Shown one piece after another: positions 26,857 to 35,990 of a stretch of DNA of 64,000 nt (its first letter is position 1; each line of letters begins with the position of its first letter). Below the pieces are notes generated by a model, which ran no database searches, was not told the origin of the DNA, and was given only the letters and a program-made list of their open reading frames with translations. Origin of the DNA: Leptolyngbya sp. KIOST-1 (lineage in GTDB: Bacteria; Cyanobacteriota; Cyanobacteriia; Phormidesmidales; Phormidesmidaceae); NCBI RefSeq assembly GCF_000763385.1, contig NZ_JQFA01000002.1:310001-374000 (forward strand), written 5' to 3'. Position numbers and translations under genes: made by a program.

Positions 26857-27093
26857 ATGCCTACAGTTCTTCAGGTTGGCCCCTACAGTTTCATTTTTTT
26901 CAGCTCTGACAGAGGCGAACCCGCTCACATCCATGTAAAGCGCGATCGCCAGCTAGCTAAATTTTGGCTCGATTCTGTTTCCTTGGCAAAGAACCGGGGT
27001 TTCAAAGATCACGAATTGAGCGATATTTCTCGATTGGTGGAGGAGCATAAACAAACATTGTTGGAGGCTTGGCATGACTACTTTGACACTTGA
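26857..27093 (+). CDS. DUF4160 protein
   Basis: The 78-residue protein MPTVLQVGPYSFIFFSSDRG continues with EPAHIHVKRDRQLAKFWLDSV, the hallmark of DUF4160. Such proteins are commonly paired with DUF2442 in toxin-antitoxin-like operons. Here the next gene is DUF2442 with a 20-bp overlap. Which is the toxin, and its target, are not established. Confidence 0.88.
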   Translation: MPTVLQVGPYSFIFFSSDRGEPAHIHVKRDRQLAKFWLDSVSLAKNRGFKDHELSDISRLVEEHKQTLLEAWHDYFDT

Positions 27094-27385
27094 AACAGAA
27101 CCCCTGGCATTGCAAGTCAGCGTGACCGATGAGAATTTAATGGTTGACTTGGTCGATGGACGCAGTTTAATAGTTCCCTTGTCTTGGTATCCGCGCCTAC
27201 TGCAAGCATCCCAGGAGGAGAGACAAAACTGGCAACTTCTAGGAGATGGGTATGCAATTGAGTGGGTTGATTTAGACGAATATATCGGTGTTGAAGGTCT
27301 GCTAGCGGGTAGAAAAAGTGGTGAAAGCCGTCATTCTTTTGAGCGTTGGCTTGCAGGGCGAAGTGCCTCTTCACATAATGAGTAA
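27074..27385 (+). CDS. DUF2442 protein
   Basis: The 103-residue protein has VSVTDENLMVDLVDGRSLIVPLSWYPRLLQASQEERQNWQL and GYAIEWVDLDEYIGVEGLLAG, typical of DUF2442. It overlaps the DUF4160 gene by 20 bp, which suggests coupled translation. Confidence 0.9.
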   Translation: MTTLTLETEPLALQVSVTDENLMVDLVDGRSLIVPLSWYPRLLQASQEERQNWQLLGDGYAIEWVDLDEYIGVEGLLAGRKSGESRHSFERWLAGRSASSHNE

Positions 27386-27442
27386 ATTGGCAATTTAGAT
27401 GATGCAGTAAACGATTGAGAGCTATCAGCCCAACTACTCACT

Positions 27443-28219
27443 ATGTGTCAACTTCTGGGGATGAACTGCAATGTGCCGACGGATATTTGCTTCTCCTTTG
27501 AGGGCTTCTGCGCCCGGGGTGGCAAAACCGACGACCACAAAGACGGCTGGGGCATTGCCTTTTTTGAAGGTCTAGGCTGCCGGGTCTTCCTCGACGACAG
27601 CCCCTCCAGCACCTCCCCGGTGGCGACCCTGGTGCGCCAGTACCCAATCAAATCCATGAACGTAATTGCCCACATTCGCAAGGCCACCGTGGGGCCGGTG
27701 GGCCTGGAAAACTGCCACCCCTTCAAGCGCGAGCTGTGGGGCCGCTACTGGGTGTTTGCCCACAACGGCGACGTGCCCACCCTGGAGGCCGACCCCGAGG
27801 GCATCTACCGCCCGGTGGGTCAGACCGACAGCGAACGAGCCTTTTGCCTGATGCTCAACACCATTCGCCAGCGCTTCCCCGATCGCAAGCCTCCCATCGC
27901 CGACCTCTATGCGGTGTTGCGAGAGGTCACCGCCGACATTGCCCAGCACGGTATCTTTAACTACCTGCTGTCAGATGGCGAGCACTTTTTTGCCCACTGC
28001 TCCACCAAGCTCTGCTACCTGGTGCGCCAGGCCCCCTTTGCCGCCGCCCACCTGATCGACGAAGACCTGACGGTGGATTTTCAGGAACTGACTACGCCGA
28101 GCGATCGCGTCGCCGTGATCGCCACCACCTCCCTCACCGACAACGAAGCCTGGACACCCATTCAGCCCGGTGAACTGCTGGTGTTTCAGGATGGTGCGCC
28201 GCTGCTTTCCCTGGCATGA
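27443..28219 (+). CDS. Class II glutamine amidotransferase (YafJ-like)
   Basis: The 258-residue protein begins MCQLLGMNCN; Cys2 is the N-terminal nucleophile after Met removal. Later motifs (AHIRKATVGPVGLENCHPFKRELWGRYWVFAHNGDV, TDSERAF) are those of the YafJ/EgtC-like group. It resembles the amidohydrolase EgtC of ergothioneine formation, a sulfur compound, but YafJ has the same layout. It is an isolated gene. Confidence 0.85.
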   Translation: MCQLLGMNCNVPTDICFSFEGFCARGGKTDDHKDGWGIAFFEGLGCRVFLDDSPSSTSPVATLVRQYPIKSMNVIAHIRKATVGPVGLENCHPFKRELWGRYWVFAHNGDVPTLEADPEGIYRPVGQTDSERAFCLMLNTIRQRFPDRKPPIADLYAVLREVTADIAQHGIFNYLLSDGEHFFAHCSTKLCYLVRQAPFAAAHLIDEDLTVDFQELTTPSDRVAVIATTSLTDNEAWTPIQPGELLVFQDGAPLLSLA

Positions 28220-28304
28220 GGCCATTGAATACAAGCGTTGGGCGACAGGGATTTACCGAATCGCCCAAATACTTTGTCAAAAGAATTGAGCGAAGTTTAA
28301 TTTC

Positions 28305-28324
28305 ATTTGTAACTGAGTTTACTT
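28305..28324 (+). promoter_or_regulatory. Shared upstream element, copy C
   Basis: The sequence atttgtaactgagtttactt matches copy A (17299-17318) and copy B (18220-18240). It is ~100 bp upstream of the binding-protein start at 28422. Confidence 0.35.
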
Positions 28325-28421
28325 GAAATTAAATTTCGCTGCGTGCCATACTGCGCCAGCAAACCACGGTATTTCGACCGATGTGCCGGGGTTTGCTGAG
28401 TATCCCTGTGGAGGTGCAGCA

Positions 28422-29456
28422 ATGGCATCCAAACCCAATCGTTCTATGGCCTGGGGCATGACCCGGCGACAGTCGCTCAAGTCCTTGGGCGGGTTGTTTG
28501 CCACTGGGTTCGGCCTCAGTTTGGCGGCTACGGCGTGCAGCACCGACCCCACCACCAGCGTCGAGCCCGAACCCGCCGCTGCCCAGGCCAAGGCCAGGGT
28601 GCTGCGCATCGGCCACCAAAAGTTCGACCCGTTCATTTTGATCAAGGCGCGGGGCGGGCTGGAGGAGCGGCTTAAGGCCTTTGGCACCCGCATCGAGTGG
28701 ACCGAGTTTCAGTCGGGGCCGCCGATGCTGGAGGCGTTGAACGTGGGCAGCATCGACCTGGCCCGCACTGGCGATGCCCCGCCGATCTTTGCCCAGGCGG
28801 CGGATACGCCCTTTCTCTATGTGGGCAGCGGCGCACCCCGGCCCAGCAGCTCCGGCATTCTGGTCAAGGAGGGTTCAGAGCTGCGATCGCTCGCCGACCT
28901 CAAAGGCAAAAAAGTCGGCTTCCAGCGCGGTTCCAGTGCCCACTTCCTGGTGGTGCAGGCCCTCAAGGAATCCGGGCTAACCCCCAGCGATATCCAGCCC
29001 GAGAACCTCTCCCCCGCCGATGCCCGCGCCGCCTTCGAGCAGGACAACATCGACGCCTGGGCGATCTGGGACCCCTTCTACGCCGCCGCCGAAAAGCAGG
29101 TTGGGGCACGCGCCCTGACCACAGGCGAAGGATTGGCCCCCAACCGGGAGTTCTTCCTGGCTCACAAAACCTTCGCGGCGGACAACGAGGCCCTGCTGCT
29201 GGCCCTGCTGGAAGAAACTGCCGAAGTAGCCCGCTGGGCCGACGACAACCCCGACGAGGTGGTTGAGGTGCTGGCCCCCGTGACGGGCATCGAGCCCGAC
29301 ATTCTAGAGACCGTCACCCGCCGCCGCAGCTGGACCTTTGATGCGGTGCAGCCCGATGCGATCGCCGAACAGCAGCGCATCGCCGACGCCTTCTACGAAC
29401 TGGATCTAATTCCCAAATCCGTCCAGGTCCTCGACGTCATCTGGCGACCCACCTAA
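28422..29456 (+). CDS. Sulfonate ABC transporter substrate-binding protein
   Basis: The start at 28422 follows the strong RBS ggaggtgc. The 344-residue lipoprotein has the signal TRRQSLKSLGGLFATGFGLSLAATAC. The mature part has [58 protein letters not shown] and FEQDNIDAWAIWDPFYAA, typical of SsuA aliphatic sulfonate binding. It is the first of two adjacent SsuA paralogues followed by SsuD. No permease lies directly beside it. Confidence 0.92.
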   Translation: MASKPNRSMAWGMTRRQSLKSLGGLFATGFGLSLAATACSTDPTTSVEPEPAAAQAKARVLRIGHQKFDPFILIKARGGLEERLKAFGTRIEWTEFQSGPPMLEALNVGSIDLARTGDAPPIFAQAADTPFLYVGSGAPRPSSSGILVKEGSELRSLADLKGKKVGFQRGSSAHFLVVQALKESGLTPSDIQPENLSPADARAAFEQDNIDAWAIWDPFYAAAEKQVGARALTTGEGLAPNREFFLAHKTFAADNEALLLALLEETAEVARWADDNPDEVVEVLAPVTGIEPDILETVTRRRSWTFDAVQPDAIAEQQRIADAFYELDLIPKSVQVLDVIWRPT

Positions 29457-29518
29457 CCCCCCACCCATCCACCCCCTACCCATCGACCCCCTACCCCCTA
29501 CCCCCCACCCATCCACCT

Positions 29519-30556
29519 ATGTCACCCACCCACCCCACCCCCTCCCGCCGCCGCTTCCTCCGCCAGAGCAGCCTCTTTCTCGGCGGCGTTGCCCTGGCGG
29601 GCACCGTCAACGCCTGTAGCACCGAGTCCACCCCCCAGGCCACTGCACCCGCCACCACCGCCGCCGCCCCGGCCACCGCATCGGCGGGGGGCAGCAAAGC
29701 CATCCGCGTCGGCTACCAAAAATCCTCCACCATTCTCAACCTGCTGAAAAACCAGAAGCGCCTGGAGGACCGCTTCAAGGGCGAGTCCGTCAATATCAGC
29801 TTCAACGAGTTTGCCGCTGGCCCCCAAATGTTGGAGGCGCTCAACGTCGGCAGCATCGACCTGGCCTACACGGGCGAAACACCCCCCGTCTTTGCCCAGG
29901 CCGCCGATGCCCCCCTGCTCTACATCGCCTGGGAAGATGTCGGCCCCCTGGCGGAGGCCCTGCTAGTGCAGCAGGACTCGCCCATCCAGAGCGTGGCCGA
30001 GCTAAAGGGCAAAAAAGTGGCCCTCAACAAGGGTTCCAACGTTCACTACCTGCTGGTCAAAGCGCTAGAAGAGGCGGGCCTCCAGTACAGCGACATTGAA
30101 ACCGCCTACCTGCCCCCCGGCGATGCCCGCCCCGCCTTCGAGCAAAAGAACGTGGATGCCTGGGTGATCTGGGATCCCTTCCAGGCGGCAGCGGAGAAGC
30201 AGCTGGGGGCGAGAATTCTGCGCGACGGCAAGGGCATTGTGCAAAATCGCGGCTTCTACCTGGCCACCAAATCCTTTGTGGAGGGCAACCCAGACCTGGT
30301 AACTGGGCTGCTGGAGGAGCTGGAAGCCGTCAGCACCTTCGCCAAAGACAATCCCCCAGAGGTGTCGAAGTTTCTCTCCAACGAGCTGGGCATTCCCACC
30401 GATGTGCTGGATCTGGTTGAAACCCGCCGGGGTTACGGCATTCAGCCCATCACCCCAGAGGTGGTCGCCTACCAGCAGGACGTGGCCGATGTGTTCTACA
30501 ACCTCCAGCTCATTCCCAAACAAATTGACGTGTCTACGGTGATCTGGACGAAGTAG
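29519..30556 (+). CDS. ssuA: Sulfonate ABC transporter substrate-binding protein, second copy
   Basis: The 345-residue protein has a Tat/lipoprotein signal ([25 protein letters not shown]) and SsuA motifs ([73 protein letters not shown]). It aligns with the 28422 product throughout. The short gap between the two is a heptamer tract with no clear RBS. SsuD follows 131 bp downstream. Confidence 0.93.
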   Translation: MSPTHPTPSRRRFLRQSSLFLGGVALAGTVNACSTESTPQATAPATTAAAPATASAGGSKAIRVGYQKSSTILNLLKNQKRLEDRFKGESVNISFNEFAAGPQMLEALNVGSIDLAYTGETPPVFAQAADAPLLYIAWEDVGPLAEALLVQQDSPIQSVAELKGKKVALNKGSNVHYLLVKALEEAGLQYSDIETAYLPPGDARPAFEQKNVDAWVIWDPFQAAAEKQLGARILRDGKGIVQNRGFYLATKSFVEGNPDLVTGLLEELEAVSTFAKDNPPEVSKFLSNELGIPTDVLDLVETRRGYGIQPITPEVVAYQQDVADVFYNLQLIPKQIDVSTVIWTK

Positions 30557-30687
30557 CGCCGTCCAGCACCGCCAAGCCTGGCGCAGGTTCAGGCAGCATC
30601 CCTCAAAGGCGGCTGAAAAGCCCGTGCTCTCCTGACTCAAATCTCCGTCCTGCGCCTTTTCTCTTGACCTCCCTTTTGCCCACTCCC

Positions 30688-31830
30688 ATGAGCTTAGACA
30701 TCCACTGGTTTATTCCTACCCACGGCGATGGCCGCTACCTGGGCACCGCCCACGGCGGTCGCGCTATTACCGCTGACTACCTGCGGCAGTTGGCCGGGGC
30801 CATTGACCAACTGGGCTATGCCGGGGCGCTGCTGCCCACGGGCAAATCCTGCGAAGACGCCTGGATCACCGCCGCCTCGCTGATTGCCGTCACCCGGCGG
30901 ATGAAGTTCCTGGTGGCGATTCGCCCCGGCATTTCGTCGCCGGGGATGGCGGCCCGGATGGCCGCCACCTTCGATCGCATCTCCAATGGCCGCCTGCTGG
31001 TCAACGTCGTCACCGGGGGCGACCCCACCGAACTCGCTGGTGACGGTCTGCACCTCGACAAGCAAGAACGCTACGAACTCACCGACGAATTCCTGGAAGT
31101 CTGGCGCGGCGTCATGCAGCGGCAGGTGGTGGATTTTGAGGGCCAGCACCTGACGGTGAAAGGCGCAAAGCTGCTGTTCCCCCCCGTGCAAGACCCCTAC
31201 CCGCCCCTGTACTTTGGCGGTTCCTCCCCCATCGCCAAAGAGATCGCCGCCAAACACGTAGACCTGTACCTCACCTGGGGCGAACCCCCCGCCCAGGTAG
31301 CCGAGAAAATTGCCGAAGTGCGCCAGCTTGCTGAAGCCCAGGGACGCACCCTGCGCTTCGGTATTCGCCTCCACGTCATCGTGCGCGAAACCACCGCCCA
31401 GGCCTGGGACGCCGCCAATGACCTGATCCGCTACCTGGATGACGACACCATCGCCGCCGCCCAGGCCGCCCTGGCCACCGCCGACTCTGAAGGCCAGCGC
31501 CGCATGGTCGCTCTCCACGGCGGCCGCCGCGACAGCCTCGAAATTAGCCCCAACCTGTGGGCCGGGGTCGGCCTGGTGCGCGGCGGGGCCGGTACCGCCC
31601 TGGTCGGCGACCCCGACACCGTCGCCCAGCGCATGCAGGAATACATCGACCTCGGCATCGACACCTTTATCTTCTCCGGCTATCCCCACCTCGAAGAAGC
31701 CTACCGCTTCGCCGAGCTGGTCTTTCCCAAACTACCTCTGGAGAACCTGCCGACGGTAGCCCCCAGCCGCTACGTCAGCCCGATCGGCGAGATTATCGCC
31801 AACGAGAAGGTTCCTGCTCCGGCGAGTTAG
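30688..31830 (+). CDS. ssuD: FMNH2-dependent alkanesulfonate monooxygenase
   Basis: The 380-residue LLM-class flavoenzyme starts [20 protein letters not shown] and has [44 protein letters not shown], the SsuD hallmark, plus [20 protein letters not shown] near the C-terminus. SsuD converts an alkanesulfonate, O2 and FMNH2 to the aldehyde and sulfite. The FMN reductase SsuE is at 39950-40501. I use 30688, since family homology starts there rather than at 30664. Confidence 0.96.
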   Translation: MSLDIHWFIPTHGDGRYLGTAHGGRAITADYLRQLAGAIDQLGYAGALLPTGKSCEDAWITAASLIAVTRRMKFLVAIRPGISSPGMAARMAATFDRISNGRLLVNVVTGGDPTELAGDGLHLDKQERYELTDEFLEVWRGVMQRQVVDFEGQHLTVKGAKLLFPPVQDPYPPLYFGGSSPIAKEIAAKHVDLYLTWGEPPAQVAEKIAEVRQLAEAQGRTLRFGIRLHVIVRETTAQAWDAANDLIRYLDDDTIAAAQAALATADSEGQRRMVALHGGRRDSLEISPNLWAGVGLVRGGAGTALVGDPDTVAQRMQEYIDLGIDTFIFSGYPHLEEAYRFAELVFPKLPLENLPTVAPSRYVSPIGEIIANEKVPAPAS

Positions 31831-31968
31831 GTGGGGAGTGGATGGGTGGATGGGTGGATGAGTGGATGAGTTAGTTGCTTGCTCACCCCCTACCCCCTAC
31901 CCATCCACCCCTACCCCCTACCCATCCACCCCCTACCCCCTACCCATCCACCCCTACCCCCTACTCCT
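31831..31968. repeat. Heptamer-repeat gap
   Basis: After the SsuD stop, G-rich units (gtggatgggtggatg) are followed by ~100 bp of ccccctacccatccac-type units up to the next start. The C-rich strand is open in several frames, which creates false N-terminal extensions. Confidence 0.7.
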
Positions 31969-33153
31969 ATGCCCGTCCTAGAACGTCTCGATCAAGCCAG
32001 CATTCTCGCTACCGCAAAGGCTCTGTCGCAAGAACTCGCTGCCAATGCCGTGGAGCGCGATCGCACCGCTGGTATTCCCACCTACGAAGTCTCGCGCCTG
32101 CGGGAAACCGGTCTGCTCTCTCTAGTGATTCCCCAGGAGTACGGCGGCACCGGGGCCGACTTGGTGACGGTGTACCGGGTAATCAAAGAACTGGCCAAGG
32201 CCGATGGATCGATTGGGCAGCTCTACGGCAACCATGTGGGGCTGGTCACCCTGGCCCATGCGATCGGCACCCCGGCCCAGAAAGAGCGCGACTATCGCGG
32301 CACTGCCCAGCACCAGTGGTTTTGGGGCAATGCCATCAACACCCGCGACGATCGCCTTGCGCTCAGCCCCGACGGCGATGGCTTTCGGCTGAATGGCCAG
32401 AAGGGCTTTGGCACGGGCATTCCCGCTGCCGATCGCTGGGTGTTTTCGGCGGTGCAGGCGGGGGTAGAGCTGCCCCTGTTTTTGGCGATTCCGAGCGATC
32501 GCCCCGGCGTCACTATCCACGACGACTGGGACAACGTGGGCCAGCGCCGCACCGCCAGCAACAGCCTCAGCTTCGACAATGTCTGGGTCGAAGCCGACGA
32601 AATCTACGGCCCCCCGGTTGACCCCGACGGAGCCTTCGCCACCCTGCCCGGCCCTGTGGCTCAGGTGGCCAAGGTCTACACCTACCTGGGCATTGCCGAA
32701 GGAGCGCTGGAGGCGGCCCGCCAGTATACCCAGGAGAAGACCCGCCCTTGGGTGGCCTCCGGCGTCAGCGGCATTACCACCGAGCCCTACATTCTGCGCC
32801 ACTACGGCGAACTGTGGACGGAGCTTCAGGCCGCTAGCCACTTAGCCGATAAGGTTGCAGAACAGGTACAGGCCGCATGGGAAAAGGGCGATGCCCTCAC
32901 CCGCGAGCAGCGGGGCGAAGTCGCCGTGCAGGTCTCCGCCGCCAAGGCTTTCGCCACCCGCGTCGGCCTCGACATCGCCAACCGCATTTTTGAAGTCACC
33001 GGCAGCCGCGCCACCGCCACCCACTATGGCTTTGACCGCTACTGGCGCGACCTGCGCACCTTCACCCTCCACGACCCCGCCGATTACAAACTGCGCGACG
33101 TCGGCAACTGGTTCCTCAACGGCATTTACCCCACCCCGACGCAATATTCTTGA
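31969..33153 (+). CDS. SfnB-like acyl-CoA dehydrogenase-fold sulfur acquisition enzyme
   Basis: The 394-residue protein opens with ERLDQASILATAKALSQELAANAVERDRTAGIPTYEVSRLRETGLLSLVIPQEYGGTGADLVTV, has the flavin-domain GFRLNGQKGFGTGIPAADRW and DDWDNVGQRRTASNS, and ends in HDPADYKLRDVGNWFLNGIYP. This is the SfnB/DszC pattern of sulfur-starvation flavoproteins, in which an acyl-CoA dehydrogenase fold works as a monooxygenase on sulfones or thiophenes. It is distinct from the ACAD at 12893. It follows SsuD directly. Confidence 0.88.
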   Translation: MPVLERLDQASILATAKALSQELAANAVERDRTAGIPTYEVSRLRETGLLSLVIPQEYGGTGADLVTVYRVIKELAKADGSIGQLYGNHVGLVTLAHAIGTPAQKERDYRGTAQHQWFWGNAINTRDDRLALSPDGDGFRLNGQKGFGTGIPAADRWVFSAVQAGVELPLFLAIPSDRPGVTIHDDWDNVGQRRTASNSLSFDNVWVEADEIYGPPVDPDGAFATLPGPVAQVAKVYTYLGIAEGALEAARQYTQEKTRPWVASGVSGITTEPYILRHYGELWTELQAASHLADKVAEQVQAAWEKGDALTREQRGEVAVQVSAAKAFATRVGLDIANRIFEVTGSRATATHYGFDRYWRDLRTFTLHDPADYKLRDVGNWFLNGIYPTPTQYS

Positions 33154-33254
33154 CCTCCCGTAGGTTAGGCATTGCCCACCCCTCCCCTGGCGATCGCCGC
33201 TTCTCTCTCCACCCCTTTGTTCTCACTCTCAAGCTCTCTACGAAAAGATCCGCC

Positions 33255-33500
33255 ATGGCCAACTCCAGCCTGCTCAACGCTCCCGCCAGACCCGCCAACG
33301 ATGCCCGCAATCTCTTCATCGTTACCCTGCCCACCCTGCTGGGGTTGGTCTGCCTCCTAGGACTCATTTTTCTGGAGGTAACGGTGTCCAAAGCATTCCT
33401 CGGCAGCAACGAAACCTTCTGGACGCAAGTTATCCACAGTTCTAGCCACAGTGGAGCTTGCTCTGCGCTGACCTCAACCAACCAGGTACTGGGTAGATGA
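33255..33500 (+). CDS. Small hypothetical protein with one membrane helix
   Basis: The 81-residue frame MANSSLLNAPARPANDARNL carries a hydrophobic stretch (LFIVTLPTLLGLVCLLGLIFL) and ends in a low-complexity Ser-rich tail. No family is recognised and the tail could be random. It sits in a 650-bp gap, so it may be an eroded gene. Confidence 0.3.
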   Translation: MANSSLLNAPARPANDARNLFIVTLPTLLGLVCLLGLIFLEVTVSKAFLGSNETFWTQVIHSSSHSGACSALTSTNQVLGR

Positions 33501-33625
33501 TGCCGCCACCCCTGAGCCCGCCGCCGAGTCTTGTTTAAACCTACCTGGCAGAACCATGACCCAAACCCTGACACCCCCCACCCCCCACCCCTCTCCCTCC
33601 TGGCTAGAAGGTCGGCCCCGACTAT

Positions 33626-33653
33626 GACCAGCTCTTTCGCTAGAGCTGTGGTC
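33626..33653. promoter_or_regulatory. Hairpin in the leader region before a binding-protein gene
   Basis: The arms gaccagctct and agagctgtggtc pair with one bulge around a short loop. It lies ~160 bp before the start at 33812 in the otherwise featureless 33501-33811 gap. Function is unknown. Confidence 0.3.
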
Positions 33654-33811
33654 TGACCCCAGCCCCAAGTTTGCCGGGCTCTTCCATAGTGCTTCATTCT
33701 CTCCCGGCTTTTCCTCGTCTCGTTTAGCTCTGCTGGGAATTGGTTAAGTCCATCGCCAGTTCCCAGCATTTTCCTGACTTTTACTTAGTTGTTCTGACGC
33801 AGTGCTTGGCG

Positions 33812-34873
33812 ATGAATCTTTTTTCTAGTGTTCTGTCCTCTCTGTTCAATTGGCTTTCCGTGAGTCTGGGTCGAAGATCGCTCATGCGGCGCAGTCTGTG
33901 GGCCATACTGGCCACCTTCTCGGTGGTGGTGCTGCACAGCTGTGCCCAACCCTCTGGCTCTGGCGGCACCGCTGCCGCCCCTAGCGCCGTGCGCGTAGAC
34001 TTTGCCTACTACAACCCCGTCAGCCTGGTGCTGAAAGAGAAAGGCTGGCTCGAAGAAGACCTGGCCCAGGACAATGTGGCCGTCGAGTGGACTCAGAGCC
34101 AGGGCAGCAACAAAGCCCTTGAGTTGCTCAACAGCCGCAGCATCGACTTTGGCTCCACCGCCGGAGCGGCGGCCCTGCTGGGCAAAGCCAACGGCAACCC
34201 GATCAAATCGGTCTACGTCTACTCCAAACCGGAGTGGACGGCCCTGGTCACCCGCCCCGACAGCGGCATCACCAAAGTTGAAGACCTGAAGGGCAAACGA
34301 GTGGCCGCCACCAAAGGCACTGACCCCCACATTTTCTTGCTGCGCGCCCTCGATCAAGTAGGCCTCTCAGAAAGTGACCTGGAAGTGGTGCAGCTCCAGC
34401 ATGCCGATGGCCGCACCGCCCTGGAGCGCGGCGATGTGGATGCCTGGGCCGGTCTTGACCCCCACATGGCCAGAACCGAGTTGGAGAATGGCTCCAGTCT
34501 GTTCTTTCGCAACCCTGACCTGAACACCTACGGCGTGCTCAACGTGCGCGAAGAGTTTGCCAACACCTACCCCACCTACGTCGAGCGGGTGCTCGCCGCC
34601 TACGAAAAGGCCCGCCAATGGTCCCTCGAAAACCCAGCGGAGCTAGAAGCGATCCTCGCCAACGCCGCTGGCTTGGAAAAGAACGTCGCTGCCAAACAGC
34701 TGGAGCGCACCGATCTGTCCAACAGCGTCATTGGCACCGTCCACAAAAACACCATCCTCGCCTCCGGCGACGTGCTGAAGAAGAGCGGCGTGATTCCCTC
34801 TGATACAGACGTGAATGCCGTAGTGGATTCGCTGATCGATCCGCAGTTTATTGAGAAGGTGGCGGTGAGGTAG
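33812..34873 (+). CDS. Sulfonate ABC transporter substrate-binding protein, third of the region
   Basis: The 353-residue lipoprotein has the signal LWAILATFSVVVLHSC (lipobox) after a basic start; an alternative start is the ATG at 33884. The mature part VRVDFAYYNPVSLVLKEKGWLEEDLAQDNVAVEWTQSQGSNKALELLNSRSIDFGSTAGAAAL is typical of aliphatic sulfonate/taurine binding proteins. It is followed by the permease at 35022 across a heptamer-repeat gap. Together with the ATPase at 37169 it may form one importer. Confidence 0.9.
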   Translation: MNLFSSVLSSLFNWLSVSLGRRSLMRRSLWAILATFSVVVLHSCAQPSGSGGTAAAPSAVRVDFAYYNPVSLVLKEKGWLEEDLAQDNVAVEWTQSQGSNKALELLNSRSIDFGSTAGAAALLGKANGNPIKSVYVYSKPEWTALVTRPDSGITKVEDLKGKRVAATKGTDPHIFLLRALDQVGLSESDLEVVQLQHADGRTALERGDVDAWAGLDPHMARTELENGSSLFFRNPDLNTYGVLNVREEFANTYPTYVERVLAAYEKARQWSLENPAELEAILANAAGLEKNVAAKQLERTDLSNSVIGTVHKNTILASGDVLKKSGVIPSDTDVNAVVDSLIDPQFIEKVAVR

Positions 34874-35021
34874 GGGAGTAGGGGGTGGGGGGTAGGGAGT
34901 AGGGGGTGGTGAATCTGTTACTGCACTATTCTCTCCCCCGCCCACTCCATCACATCCTCCCCACCCACCTCTCACTCCCCACCCCTTACCCCTCACTCCC
35001 CACCCCCTACCCCTCGCCCCC
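34874..35021. repeat. Heptamer-repeat gap
   Basis: G-rich units (gggagtagggggtgg) follow the stop. A short AT-richer core (gaatctgttactgcactattc) comes next, then C-rich units (ccaccccctacccctc) to the permease start. The halves are inverted. Confidence 0.7.
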
Positions 35022-35846
35022 ATGGTCGCCCCTGCATCCCAAACCCCAATTACTACAGCTCCTTCCCTTTGGCGGCGCTGGTTCTCTGGCGACGGCTGGA
35101 TCTCCCTGGCCTCGGTAGCTACGGTGCTGGGGCTGTGGTGGGTGGCTAGCCATGCGGGGTGGGTGAGTTCGCTGTTTTTGCCGACCCCAGAGGCGGTGAT
35201 TCGGGCGTTTGTGGACATTGTGGTGAATGGCTACAAGGGCGTGCCGCTGCTCTTTCACATTTGGGACAGCCTCTACCGATTGGGTATTGCGCTGGTTTTG
35301 GCGGTTGCGATCGCAGTTCCTCTCGGCATGGCCTGCGGAGCCTCGGACAAGTTGCGGGCCGTGGTTGAGCCGCTAATTGAGTTCTACCGCCCCCTGCCCC
35401 CGCTGGCCTACTACACTCTGCTGGTGATCTGGCTGGGCATTGAAAATGCGTCAAAGATCGCCCTGTTGTTTTTGGCGGCCTTTGCGCCCTTGTTTATTGC
35501 GGCGGTGGCCGGAGTGCAGCGGGTACCCCGCGATCGCATCCTCGGCTCCCAATCTTTGGGTGCCAACCGCTGGCAGATCTTTCGCTACGTGATTTTTCCG
35601 TCGGTGCTGCCCGATTTATTTACCGGGCTGCGCACCGCCATTGGGTTTGCCTACACCACTCTGGTAGCCGCTGAGATGGTAGCCGCCGTCTCCGGCATCG
35701 GCTGGATGGTGCTCGATGCCAGCAAATTCCTCCGCAGTGACGTGATTTTTGTCGGCATTTTCATCATGGGCGGCATCGCCGTGGCACTGGACTGGCTGCT
35801 GCGCTGGGTGATGCGATCGCATTTGACCTGGGTGGGGAGGGAGTAG
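35022..35846 (+). CDS. ABC transporter permease, SsuC/TauC type
   Basis: The 274-residue protein has six predicted membrane helices and the coupling loop ILGSQSLGANRWQIFRYVIFPSVLPDLFTGLRTAIGFAYTTLVAAEM. The PRPLPPLAYYTLLVIWLGIENASKIALLFLAAFAPLF block is typical of TauC. It lies between binding proteins at 33812 and 35991 and before the ATPase at 37169. Confidence 0.92.
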   Translation: MVAPASQTPITTAPSLWRRWFSGDGWISLASVATVLGLWWVASHAGWVSSLFLPTPEAVIRAFVDIVVNGYKGVPLLFHIWDSLYRLGIALVLAVAIAVPLGMACGASDKLRAVVEPLIEFYRPLPPLAYYTLLVIWLGIENASKIALLFLAAFAPLFIAAVAGVQRVPRDRILGSQSLGANRWQIFRYVIFPSVLPDLFTGLRTAIGFAYTTLVAAEMVAAVSGIGWMVLDASKFLRSDVIFVGIFIMGGIAVALDWLLRWVMRSHLTWVGRE

Positions 35847-35990
35847 GGGGTAGGGAGTGGGGAGTGGGGGTAGATGAGTTGGTTTGTCGCTTAACCCAAG
35901 TTCCTACCCCCTACCCCTCAAACCCTTACCCCTCACCCTCCACCCCCTACCCCTTACCCCCCACTCCCTACCCCAAAAAGGACACACGCT
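35847..35990. repeat. Heptamer-repeat gap
   Basis: G-rich units after the permease stop, a core (gatgagttggtttgtcgc) and C-rich units (cccctcaccctccacccc) lead to an aaaaagga RBS before 35991. Confidence 0.65.

Noticed and set aside
30694-31689. 331-codon open frame antisense to ssuD
   Set aside because: It mirrors the codon structure of ssuD in GC-rich DNA and has no homology or ribosome site.
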